Of a stretch of 11,989 bases of DNA, positions 5,476-11,989 are shown piece after piece. Position 1 is the stretch's first letter. Each line of letters begins with the position of its first letter. The stretch spans positions 1-11,989 of the forward strand of contig CABRFW010000032.1 of NCBI GenBank assembly GCA_902470265.1, read 5' to 3'. The stretch comes from an uncultured Collinsella sp. (GTDB lineage: Bacteria > Actinomycetota > Coriobacteriia > Coriobacteriales > Coriobacteriaceae). A program made the translations under genes and the position numbers. The notes below the pieces were generated by a model that was not told the origin of the DNA, ran no database searches, and saw only the letters and a program-made list of their open reading frames with translations.

Positions 5476-6924
5476 ATGGCAGAAAAATACGACGACCTGG
5501 CCAGATCCATACTCGAGAACGTAGGCGGCGCCGAGAACGTCGCCAGCGTCGCGCACTGCATCACGCGCGTGCGCTTCAAGCTCAAGGACGAGTCCCGCGC
5601 CAACACGGCCAAGATTGAGACCCTCAAGGGCGTCATCCAGGTCATCCAGGCCAACGGCCAGTACCAGGTGGTCGTGGGTAACATCGTCGAAGACGTCTAC
5701 GACGCGGTCATGGAGGCCGGCAACTTCTCGGGCGGCGCAAGCGCCGACGACGAGCCCCAGGGCGATAAGACCGTTGCCTCCGTCATCATCGACCTCATCT
5801 CTGGCATCTTCCAGCCCATCCTGGGACCGCTTGCCGCCGCAGGCATCATGAAGGGACTGCTTGCCCTCATCACCTACTTCGTCCCGGCCTTTGCAAACGA
5901 CGGCCTCTACACGCTGCTCTACACCGTGGCTGACGGCTTCTTCTACTTCCTTCCCGTCGCCCCGGCGTTCAGTGCCGCGCGCAAGTTCCGCATGAACGAG
6001 TTCACTGGCGTGGCAATCGGCGTGGCGCTCCTCTACCCGACGATGGTCGCCCTGACCTCGGGCGAGGCGCTCGGCAGCATCGACCTCGGCGTGGCCGGCA
6101 CGTTCTCGTGGTACGCCACCGCCCTCGGGGTCCCCATCATCATGCCCGTGTCCGGCTACGTGAGCTCGGTGATCCCCGTCCTTCTCATGGTGTGGTTCGG
6201 CTCTATCCTTGAGCGCTGGCTCAAGAGCTGGATGCCGACTGCGCTCAAGATGTTCCTCGTACCGCTCGCCACGATGACGGTCTCCATCGTCTTGGGCTAC
6301 CTCGTCATCGGCCCGGTGGCAACCCTCATCACCAACCTGCTGAGCGCGGCGTTCTCGTTCATCTTCCAGCTTCCCGTGGTTGGTTCCGTCCTGGGCAGCG
6401 CCCTGGTCGGCGGACTGTGGATGTGCCTCGTCATCTTTGGCTTCCACTGGAGCCTCATCCCCATCTCCATCATGAACCTAAACACCCTCGGCCACGACAG
6501 CGTGCTCGCCGCCACCATCGGCCACGGGTTCGCGCTCGGAGCGGTCATCTTTGCCATGTACCTCAGAAACAAGGACGAGCGCTTCCGCGGCATCGCCCTT
6601 CCCGCGATGATCTCCGCCTTCTTCTTCGGCGTCACCGAGCCGGGCATCTACGGCATCGCCCTCCCCAACAAGCGCGCATTCGTCGTGGCATGCCTGAGTT
6701 CCGCCGTTGGCGGCGCCATCGTGGGAATGACGGGCACCCTCATGTACATCTCGGGCGGCCTCGGCGTCTTCAACCTGCTCAACTTCATCGACGGGACCCC
6801 TGGTGGCGCCGGGATCTCTCACATGATCTTCGCGATCATCGCCTCGCTCGTCTCTGCCGTCCTGGCCTTTGTTATCGAGTTCATCACCTACCGGCCCAAC
6901 GACGAAGAGGAAGGCGCCCGCTAG
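5476..6924 (+). CDS. PTS transporter subunit EIIBC, glucose/beta-glucoside superfamily
   Basis: The 482-residue membrane protein starts with an EIIB domain (about 1-85). Its phosphocysteine is Cys28 in HCITRVRF. A linker follows, and then an EIIC domain of about ten membrane segments (about 105-470) with the signature GVTEP at 385-389. It takes up a sugar and phosphorylates it during transport. The GH1 phospho-glucosidase just upstream points to a beta-glucoside. BglF-type permeases usually carry a C-terminal EIIA domain and are near 620 residues. This one stops after EIIC with an acidic tail (PNDEEEGAR), so it must borrow EIIA from another protein. AAGGAGA lies five bases before the ATG. No BglG/LicT regulator or RAT-like antiterminator site is recognised nearby. 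Confidence 0.93.
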   Translation: MAEKYDDLARSILENVGGAENVASVAHCITRVRFKLKDESRANTAKIETLKGVIQVIQANGQYQVVVGNIVEDVYDAVMEAGNFSGGASADDEPQGDKTVASVIIDLISGIFQPILGPLAAAGIMKGLLALITYFVPAFANDGLYTLLYTVADGFFYFLPVAPAFSAARKFRMNEFTGVAIGVALLYPTMVALTSGEALGSIDLGVAGTFSWYATALGVPIIMPVSGYVSSVIPVLLMVWFGSILERWLKSWMPTALKMFLVPLATMTVSIVLGYLVIGPVATLITNLLSAAFSFIFQLPVVGSVLGSALVGGLWMCLVIFGFHWSLIPISIMNLNTLGHDSVLAATIGHGFALGAVIFAMYLRNKDERFRGIALPAMISAFFFGVTEPGIYGIALPNKRAFVVACLSSAVGGAIVGMTGTLMYISGGLGVFNLLNFIDGTPGGAGISHMIFAIIASLVSAVLAFVIEFITYRPNDEEEGAR

Positions 6925-6979
6925 CTTGCGCCTCTTCTCGACCAGCTCCATGTAATTGAGGAGCAGTTGAGGTGGGTGA

Positions 6980-7014
6980 GGGCCGAGGGCGATCAAGGTG
7001 GCCGCCCTCGGCCC
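6980..7014 (+). terminator. GC-rich hairpin after the PTS gene, no T-tail
   Basis: An 11-bp perfect stem (GGGCCGAGGGC at 6980-6990 with GCCCTCGGCCC at 7004-7014) lies about 55 bases past the EIIBC stop. No U-tract follows, so it is a weak candidate for intrinsic termination. It may instead protect the 3' end of the mRNA. A smaller GCTCC/GGAGC hairpin precedes it. The rest of 6925-7061 shows nothing recognisable. Confidence 0.45.
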
Positions 7015-7061
7015 GGGACAACCTGCCAGAAGGCGTTTAGCTTTCTCGGGCGGCGCTGAAA

Positions 7062-7479
7062 TGAACTGCGCCCCGATACTTGGACGGGTCAATTAGCGGC
7101 CTACGCCGCACATAGGGACTGATTCCGGAACTCCTCCGGGGTCAGCCCCTTTTGCTTAGCCCGCCTCCTCCTCTTGTTCCAGTGAACGGTATAGGCTTCG
7201 AGGTCCCGCTTGAACTCCTCGAAGCTCCGCCACGTCCGGTTCCTGTAGAATTCGTCCTTCAGGCGCCCCGGCAGCAGCTCCGTCGCATGAGCTTGCCCTC
7301 GCACGCCGCCGGCCCCGGCCGGGTCCGGGCACCCTTCGGCCTCCCGCCGGCCTTCGGCGCGCCCGTACCCCCTGTCGCAAAGCTCTGCTGCAAGAGTCCT
7401 CAGCGTGGCGTCGTGCCTGACTCTCCCGTCCATAAAGAAGCCCCCATTTCTAATGTTCAAGAAATGAGGGGGCGGTTCA
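7062..7479 (-). mobile_element. Internally deleted IS3-family (IS150-like) element with both ends retained
   Basis: The right end, read on the plus strand from 7062, begins TGAACTGCGCCCC and contains CTTGGAC. The left end, read on the minus strand from 7479, begins TGAACCGCCCCC and contains CTTGAAC. These resemble the TGNACTG-CCCC...TTGGAC ends of IS150-type IS3 elements. The element is only 418 bp, against the roughly 1.2-1.5 kb usual for the family. Inside is one short reading frame made of transposase pieces. A bulged hairpin (CCCCCATTTC with GAAATGAGGGGG, 7441-7472) sits at the left end. No target-site duplication is evident: GAAA lies before the left coordinate and ATTT after the right one. 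Confidence 0.75.
7101..7433 (-). pseudogene. IS3-family transposase remnant: OrfA-like start joined to OrfB C terminus
   Basis: The 110-codon frame has two parts. Residues from about 57 to 110 (LKDEFYRNRTW, FEEFKRDLEAY, GLTPEEFRNQSL) are the unmistakable C-terminal end of an IS3-family OrfB (rve integrase fold). The D,D and much of the catalytic domain are missing; only the stretch after the usual DDE core remains. Residues 1 to about 30 (LAAELCDRGYGRAE) resemble the N-terminal helix-turn-helix region of an IS3 OrfA; that match is tentative. The joint lies around residues 31-50. It is in frame and preceded by GGGGG at a usable distance from the ATG at 7433. It cannot be an active transposase. 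It might still bind IS ends, but decay is the simplest reading. Confidence 0.75.
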
Positions 7480-7484
7480 ATTTC

Positions 7485-7536
7485 GGGACGGGGATTAAAT
7501 AATCATTCGGAGCAAATTTATTTTTATCCCCGTCTC
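7485..7536. repeat. REP-like hairpin next to the IS remnant
   Basis: GGGACGGGGATTAAATAA (7485-7502) and TTTATTTTTATCCCCGTCTC (7517-7536) are near-complementary arms around a 14-base loop. The match is GnGACGGGGAT plus an A/T-rich stretch with one slip. It begins six bases outside the IS end, so it is a separate element. It lies between the IS and the end of the methyltransferase gene and may serve as that gene's terminator, although it lacks a clean T-tail. Confidence 0.65.
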
Positions 7537-7571
7537 AGAAAAATCATCGGGCGTGGTCTTGGGCAAACAGT

Positions 7572-8885
7572 CTAGTTGCGCCTAAGGTGGACGACGGTTT
7601 CGCAGTGGAAGGTTTGCGGGAATAGGTCGACCGGCGTGATCTTGACGGGGGAGAAGGTGCCCTCCTCGACAAAGCGCTTGAGGTCGCGGGCCAGAGTCGC
7701 CGGGTCGCAGCTCACGTAGGCGACATCACGGGCACTCGTGCTCGCGATGAGGTCGATTGCCTCGGGGGCGAGGCCCGCACGCGGCGGGTCGACCACCAAG
7801 ACGTCGGCGTCCTGATCGGGGAACTCGCGCACCGCGTCGCCGCCGATGACGTCGACGTTATTGAGCTTGTTGATCTCCAGGTTGCGACGCAGGTCGCGCA
7901 CGGCCGGGCCGTAGGCCTCGACGGCGGCGACAAAGTCGCAGCGGCGGGCGAGCGGCAGGGTAAAGGTGCCGGCACCGCAGTACAGGTCCACGGCTAGCTC
8001 GTCTTCCTGCGGGTCGAGGGCGTCCATAACGAGCTCAATCAGAATCTCGGCGCCCTTGGTATTGACCTGGAAAAACGACGGGGCAGATAAGCGCATCTGG
8101 CCTTCGGCGATATTCTCGGTCCACGAGCCCTCGCCGGCGAGCATCTCGACTTTGGAGACACGGCGGGCTTTCTTTTCGCCCTTGCTCATCACACGCACGA
8201 TGCTCGTGGGATGAGCGGCGTCCGCCAGCACGCGGGAGACCTGCGAGCGCGGGAAGGAACCCGTGGGCGTCCAGAGTGCGACCTCGAGCGCCTTGGTGCG
8301 ACGCGAGGCACGAATGCCCACGCGCTCAAGGCCCAGATCGTGGCTGCCGCTCAGATAGTTGAGCGCGCCGACGACCGATTTGAGTGCCTTAGGGAAGCGT
8401 TTGTCGAACAACGGACACGAATCGACGGTCACGATTTTGCTGGGATCGACGCCGTGCATGCCAAGGCGCACGCGACCGTTGACGACGGTCGGTTCGAGCT
8501 CGATTTTATTGCGGTAGCCCCAGTCGTCCTTGGTATGGCGGATGGGCTGCACCAGCTCATCGACCTGCTCAGGAGCGAACTTGCCGATGCGCTCGAGCGT
8601 GGAACGCAGGTTTTGCTCCTTGGCGGCGAGCTGTGTCGCGCGTGAGAGATTGCCCCACGAGCAGCCGCCGCAGATGCCCACGAAGGGGCAGGGAGGCTGA
8701 ATGCGATCGGGGCTTGGCTCCAGAATCTCGGTGGTGCGGGCGCGCATGAACGACTTGCCGTCCTGTATGACCTCGGCCTCGACGGTGTCGCCTGCCACGG
8801 CGCCCTGCACAAAGACGGCCTTGCCGTTGTCGGCGTGCGCCAGCCCGTCGGCTCCGTAGGTCATCGATTCTATAGTGAGCTTCAT
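7572..8885 (-). CDS. rlmD: 23S rRNA (uracil-C5)-methyltransferase, RlmD type
   Basis: The 437-residue cytosolic enzyme belongs to the TrmA/RlmC/RlmD family, which transfers a methyl group from S-adenosylmethionine to C5 of a uracil in RNA. An N-terminal TRAM domain (about 1-55) is followed by an iron-sulfur cluster set Cys66, Cys72, Cys75 and Cys157 (in CPFVGICGGC and DSCPLF). The SAM-binding motif DLYCGAGTFTLPLA lies at about 300-313 and VVDPPRAG at 364-371. The catalytic Cys393 is in SCDPATLARD, and the general base Glu429 is in HCET. The 4Fe-4S set favours RlmD (U1939) or a dual-target RlmCD over TrmA; the exact uridine is inferred. The start at 8885 has AGGAAT before it and begins the TRAM fold. 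An upstream ATG at 8921 would add 12 odd residues. Confidence 0.92.
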   Translation of the reverse strand: MKLTIESMTYGADGLAHADNGKAVFVQGAVAGDTVEAEVIQDGKSFMRARTTEILEPSPDRIQPPCPFVGICGGCSWGNLSRATQLAAKEQNLRSTLERIGKFAPEQVDELVQPIRHTKDDWGYRNKIELEPTVVNGRVRLGMHGVDPSKIVTVDSCPLFDKRFPKALKSVVGALNYLSGSHDLGLERVGIRASRRTKALEVALWTPTGSFPRSQVSRVLADAAHPTSIVRVMSKGEKKARRVSKVEMLAGEGSWTENIAEGQMRLSAPSFFQVNTKGAEILIELVMDALDPQEDELAVDLYCGAGTFTLPLARRCDFVAAVEAYGPAVRDLRRNLEINKLNNVDVIGGDAVREFPDQDADVLVVDPPRAGLAPEAIDLIASTSARDVAYVSCDPATLARDLKRFVEEGTFSPVKITPVDLFPQTFHCETVVHLRRN

Positions 8886-8930
8886 ATTCCTGCCTGTCAT
8901 TCGCGTTGTTGTTCGCACCATGGTAGCAGG

Positions 8931-8975
8931 GAAAAGCGCCCCGCATCCGAGGTTTTCCTCAAATGCGGGGCGCTT
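8931..8975 (-). terminator. Strong nested terminator after ppk1
   Basis: A 12-bp perfect stem (AGCGCCCCGCAT at 8935-8946 with ATGCGGGGCGCT at 8963-8974) encloses a second stem, GAGG/CCTC, with a four-base loop. On the minus strand it is followed by TTTTC. It lies 24 bases past the ppk1 stop. It therefore separates ppk1 from rlmD, which must use its own promoter in the 45 bases that remain or depend on read-through. Confidence 0.85.
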
Positions 8976-8998
8976 CTACAAACTGCTTCTACAAACGA

Positions 8999-11401
8999 CT
9001 ATTTCGTCTTGCCTGTAATGAGCGTCTTAAGACCCAGGCCGATCAGACCCAGGCCCATGCGCACGCGGCCGGGGCGATGGCGCTCGATGGCCTTGGTCTT
9101 GCCGGCGGGCTTATCGCGACGGGCGCTCGTCTCGGGTGCGGGCTTGATGACCTGCGGATCGGGCTGAGGTGCAGGTGCAGGCTCGGGCTCAATGACGGTC
9201 GCCTGGACCTCTTGGACCTTGGGTGCTACTGGCTGCGGCTCGGCCTCGGGGGCAGGTTCCGCCTCAATGACGGGCTCGGGCGCGGCCTCGGCGTTGCGAT
9301 AGGCACGCTCCAGTAGAGCTTCCTGCGAGTTGAAGGGTTTCTCACCCTCTGCACACTCCACGGGGACCCAGGTGCCGTCGCTCGTGAGGCTGCGGGCCTT
9401 CACGTTGTCCTGCAGCTGCATGCCCATGTACTCGTGTACCAGGGCGCGGCAGGTGGGGTCGAGCACGGGGAAGGCGATCTCCACGCGGTGCTCGGTGTTG
9501 CGTGTCATCATGTCTGCCGAGCTCAGGTAAATCATGTCCGAGTCCACGCCAAAAGCGTAAACACGGGCGTGCTCCAAAAAGCGTCCGACGATGGAGCGGA
9601 CATGCACGTTCTCGGTCTTGCCCGGAACACCGGGCTTGAGGCACGAGATGCCGCGGATGATCATGTCTACGCGCACGCCGGCACACGATGCCTCGGCGAT
9701 CTTGTCGATAACCTCGCGGTCGGTCAGCGAGTTGAGCTTAAAGAACACGCGGGCGGGCTCGCCGGCAAGGGCGCGCTGGATCTCGCGGTCAAGCCCGCGC
9801 ATGATGAGCGGTTTCAGTCCGACGGGCGCCACACCCAGGAAGCGGTAGTCGCCGCGCAGGTTGCCCAGCGACAGATTGCGGAAGAACAGGTTGGCGTCTT
9901 CACCGATGCCGGGATGGGCCGTCATGAGCATAAAGTCGCTGTAGAGTTTGGCCGTCTTCTCGTTAAAGTTGCCGGTGCCCAAAAGCGTGAGGCGGGTGAG
10001 CGCCATACCCTCGCGATAGGTGAGCTGGCAGATCTTTGAGTGGCATTTAAAGCCCTCGGAACCATAGATGACGGTGCAGCCCGCTTCTTCCAGACGCTCG
10101 GCCCACTCGATGTTGTTCTGCTCGTCAAAGCGTGCGCGGAGCTCCATGAGCACCGTGACCTCTTTGCCGTTCTCGGCAGCATCGATCAGCGACTCGCACA
10201 GGCGGCTCTGCTTGGCCACGCGGTAGAGCGTGATGCGCAGCGAGATGCACTCGGGGTCATAGGCGGCCTCGTGCACCAGGTCCAAGAACGGGTTCATGGC
10301 CTCGTAGGGATAAAAGAGCAGCTTGTCGTGCTGCAGCACCTGCTCGCGGATGGAGCGGGTCATGTCGATGTTGGGATTGGGCTGCGGCCTAAACGGCGTA
10401 AAGAGCAGCTCGTTGCGCAGGTGCTCGGGAATCTTGCCCTCAATGCCGAAGACGTAGCCCAGGTTGAGCGGGATATCGCAGGTAAAGACAGAGCGGCGCG
10501 AAAGCTCGAGCGCCTTGCGGATAGTCTTGAGCGTTGCCTTCTCGAGCGACCCCGAGACCGCGAGCACTACCGGCTGCAGGCGCAGGCGCTTCTTGAGGAT
10601 GCGCTTCATGTGCTGGCGGTAGTCCTCTTCCTCTTCGACGCCCTCGCCGTCCGGATCGATGTCGGCGTTGCGGGTGACGCGGATCAGCGCACGATCCAGC
10701 GGCTTATAGGAGCCAAAGCAGCTGTCCAAGCAGGCGAGGATGACGTCCTCGAGCAAGATGTAGGAGTAGGTGCCGGTGGGCGAGGGGATCTCGACCACGC
10801 GGTTCATCGAGGCGGGAATCTCGATCAGGCCCAGCAGGCTCTCCTCGTCGGTGACGCCGTCCAGGCCGCACGCCAGGTAGAGCGCGCCGTTGCGCAGGTT
10901 GGGGAAGGGGTGGCGCGGGTCGATCACCAGCGGTGAGATGACCGGCGATACGTAGGCCTGGAAGTAGCGGGTTACAAAGGTGCGCTCCTCGGGCGTAAGC
11001 GAATCGATGCGGGCGCGGTGAACGCCCAAGGTGTCGAGCTTGCCCTCGATGCTCTTAAAGATGGACTCCCAACGGGTAAGGAGCCCGGGCATTTCGGCCA
11101 TGACAGCATCGACCTGTTCGGAGGCGGTCATATTGCTCTTGTTGTCGACAGGTTGTTTTTTGAGCTCCGCCAGATCGGACAGGCCGCCCACGCGCACCAT
11201 AAGGAACTCGTCGAGGTTGGACTCGAAGATCGAGACGAACTTTAGTCGCTCGAATAACGGAACGGTTTCGTCGAAGGCTTCGTCGAGCACGCGGTTGTCA
11301 AAGCGTAGCCAGCTGAGCTCTCGGTTTTGCGTGTACGAGAAGTCGCGCGGCGGTTTGCGCAGCTTTGCGGCGGCTTGCTTCTTTTCGATTTTGCTCGGCA
11401 T
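8999..11401 (-). CDS. ppk1: Polyphosphate kinase 1 with Pro/Glu-rich linker and basic C-terminal tail
   Basis: The 800-residue enzyme reversibly moves the gamma-phosphate of ATP onto a growing polyphosphate chain, at the membrane or in polyphosphate granules. The N domain has NRELSWLRFDNRVLDEA (26-42) and FVSIFESNLDEFLMVRVGGL (about 55-74). The autophosphorylated His is His454 in FKCHSKI and the second essential His is His611 in FLEHARVY. GTGNFNEKTA (475-484) is also conserved. The canonical fold ends near residue 700. The last 98 residues are an unusual extension: a linker of repeated EP/AP/PAPQP units, then a basic tail with GRVRMGLGLIGLGLKTL. ATG at 11401 is chosen because GGA sits nine bases before it. 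ATG at 11407 has it too close, and GTG at 11446 lies beyond the likely promoter. It is not in an operon here. Confidence 0.95.
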   Translation of the reverse strand: MPSKIEKKQAAAKLRKPPRDFSYTQNRELSWLRFDNRVLDEAFDETVPLFERLKFVSIFESNLDEFLMVRVGGLSDLAELKKQPVDNKSNMTASEQVDAVMAEMPGLLTRWESIFKSIEGKLDTLGVHRARIDSLTPEERTFVTRYFQAYVSPVISPLVIDPRHPFPNLRNGALYLACGLDGVTDEESLLGLIEIPASMNRVVEIPSPTGTYSYILLEDVILACLDSCFGSYKPLDRALIRVTRNADIDPDGEGVEEEEDYRQHMKRILKKRLRLQPVVLAVSGSLEKATLKTIRKALELSRRSVFTCDIPLNLGYVFGIEGKIPEHLRNELLFTPFRPQPNPNIDMTRSIREQVLQHDKLLFYPYEAMNPFLDLVHEAAYDPECISLRITLYRVAKQSRLCESLIDAAENGKEVTVLMELRARFDEQNNIEWAERLEEAGCTVIYGSEGFKCHSKICQLTYREGMALTRLTLLGTGNFNEKTAKLYSDFMLMTAHPGIGEDANLFFRNLSLGNLRGDYRFLGVAPVGLKPLIMRGLDREIQRALAGEPARVFFKLNSLTDREVIDKIAEASCAGVRVDMIIRGISCLKPGVPGKTENVHVRSIVGRFLEHARVYAFGVDSDMIYLSSADMMTRNTEHRVEIAFPVLDPTCRALVHEYMGMQLQDNVKARSLTSDGTWVPVECAEGEKPFNSQEALLERAYRNAEAAPEPVIEAEPAPEAEPQPVAPKVQEVQATVIEPEPAPAPQPDPQVIKPAPETSARRDKPAGKTKAIERHRPGRVRMGLGLIGLGLKTLITGKTK

Positions 11402-11436
11402 ATGCATCTGTCCGTTCAGTCCCCACAAGGGACGGT

Positions 11437-11464
11437 AGCCTAACACTAATCACTATTGTCTCAA
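11437..11464 (-). promoter_or_regulatory. Possible ppk1 promoter
   Basis: On the minus strand TTGAGA (11459-11464) differs from the -35 consensus by one base. TAGGCT (11437-11442), 16 bases on, is a weak -10. Transcription would begin near 11430. A GTCCC/GGGAC hairpin (11419-11433) would then fold at the very 5' end of the message, about 18 bases before the chosen ATG. No Pho box is recognised. Confidence 0.3.
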
Positions 11465-11892
11465 TTTAGTCGACCTGTAGCACGGACGCATCGCGCGAAC
11501 GGTATCTTTACCTACTTCTTACGCTGCCAAGGCATGCAACTAACTGCCCAACTCGTTTGGAAACAATCTATATCCATACTCAACTGGTGAGGATGTATGA
11601 ATAAGAATGATTGCGAGCTGAATATAATCGAATCCAAATTGAATCATGGACAAACGACATATATATGCAGAAAACCGTTTTAGCTATGCAATTCCTAAAC
11701 ATGAAAATATTTGTGCAATCTAGCTTAATTCCTTAGAAAAAAGAACATTTACCTTTGAAAACCTGCTTTAGAGAACCGAAGTGCATCATGGGGGAATCAT
11801 ATGCGATATACCGTTCATCGCACTTTGCTGACCGTTCGGGGGCGAGGTGGAATTGCAGGTGGTTTTTGGATATAACTAGAGCTGTCAGCAAG

Positions 11893-11938
11893 CAGCGTCC
11901 CATACGGAGGGGCGCTGATACATTCGGCCAGTATGGCC
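11893..11938 (+). promoter_or_regulatory. Two consecutive stem-loops in the leader of the right-edge gene
   Basis: CAGCGTCCC (11893-11901) pairs with GGGGCGCTG (11909-11917) with one G-U and a seven-base loop. GGCCA (11926-11930) pairs with TGGCC (11934-11938) around GTA. Both lie within 66 bases upstream of the ATG at 11959, and neither has a T-tail. They would be in the 5' untranslated RNA if transcription starts upstream. Their role is unknown. Confidence 0.4.
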
Positions 11939-11958
11939 CGAAAGAAAGGTAGGAGGCC

Positions 11959-11989
11959 ATGACGAAAGGTCTGCACGTGCCTTCCGAGA
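11959..11989 (+). CDS. 5' end of a plus-strand gene cut by the window edge
   Basis: AGGAGG at 11951-11956 is followed by ATG at 11959, an unusually short gap of two bases. The open frame MTKGLHVPSE runs off the window. Ten residues are too few to name a family. The gene is divergent from ppk1 and preceded by a structured leader. It could be a false start. Confidence 0.4.
   Translation, partial: MTKGLHVPSE

Larger units (their letters stand above)
11402..11958. other. Long intergenic region with AT-rich middle between ppk1 and a plus-strand gene
   Basis: About 550 bases separate ppk1 from the divergent start at 11959. The middle (roughly 11560-11800) is clearly AT-rich against the rest of the window and carries several TATAAT-like words, for example at 11623-11628, none with a good -35. 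GC rises again after about 11830. The short frames on both strands (11733-11960 minus, 11755-11952 plus) have no recognisable motifs, domain or binding site. This is probably a regulatory region, perhaps the control region of a transferred operon that starts at the right edge. Confidence 0.5.

Noticed and set aside
3900..5684. Long minus-strand open frame (594 codons) antisense to the GH1 gene, and a similar 371-codon frame at 5332-6447.
   Set aside because: They mirror GC-rich codons of genes with clear catalytic motifs, and their products are Ala/Val/His/Asp-rich with no domain. They are shadows, not genes.
6925..7100. Minus-strand frame entering the EIIBC gene with LLLNYMELVEKR, resembling a protein fragment.
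   Set aside because: It continues antisense through EIIBC with typical shadow composition, and no family could be recognised from the short plausible stretch.
7055..7485. Target-site duplication flanking the IS remnant.
   Set aside because: Flanks read GAAA on one side and ATTT on the other, so no direct 3-5 bp repeat can be supported.
11402..11446. GTG start for Ppk1 at 11446.
   Set aside because: There is no binding site, and it lies upstream of the likely transcription start. The family begins close to the QNRELSWLRF motif, as the shorter form does.
11733..11960. Short frames on both strands of the right-hand intergenic region.
   Set aside because: No binding site, no recognisable motif, mutual overlap, and coverage of the leader hairpins argue against coding.

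Overview
The window looks like chromosome from a high-GC Gram-positive of the Coriobacteriia, most likely Collinsella or a close relative. This is inferred from the GC content with mixed third-position usage in the core genes, the gene set, and the flavour of the IS remnant. No rRNA or marker gene is present to prove it.

Region 1 (1-2328, all minus strand) is ordinary chromosome. A P1/DmpA-type (S58) peptidase stands alone between two hairpin terminators. Upstream of it is a two-gene unit in which a DJ-1/PfpI protein overlaps a Maf nucleotide pyrophosphatase by ATGA, which suggests translational coupling.

Region 2 (2329-2910) has no protein gene but is full of structure. It holds two 45-bp interrupted palindromes in opposite orientation (2463-2588), then a possible plus-strand promoter. 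A perfect 13-bp hairpin with a T6 tail (2758-2793) and a second foldable leader domain sit directly before a transporter gene.

Region 3 (2911-6924, plus strand) is a three-gene cassette: an EamA/DMT-family permease, a GH1 6-phospho-beta-glucosidase and a PTS EIIBC of the glucose/beta-glucoside superfamily. The likely logic is that EIIBC imports and phosphorylates a beta-glucoside and the GH1 enzyme hydrolyses the 6-phosphate product. The permease has no obvious place in that route. EIIBC has no EIIA domain and no BglG-type antiterminator is visible. The cassette is more strongly biased to C/G-ending codons than its flanks, which suggests later acquisition.

Region 4 (6925-7571) contains a 418-bp internally deleted IS3-family (IS150-like) element with both ends still visible, followed by a separate AT-rich hairpin. 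It forms the right edge of the cassette.

Region 5 (7572-11401, minus strand) is core again: an RlmD-type 23S rRNA uracil-C5 methyltransferase and polyphosphate kinase 1, separated by a strong nested terminator. The kinase carries a Pro/Glu-rich linker and a basic tail of about 98 residues.

Region 6 (11402-11989) is a long, partly AT-rich intergenic stretch. It ends in two consecutive stem-loops, an AGGAGG and the first codons of a plus-strand gene cut by the window edge.

No clearly new biological system is evident. The best leads are the structured leader before the permease, the paired palindromic repeat, the miniature IS and the kinase tail.
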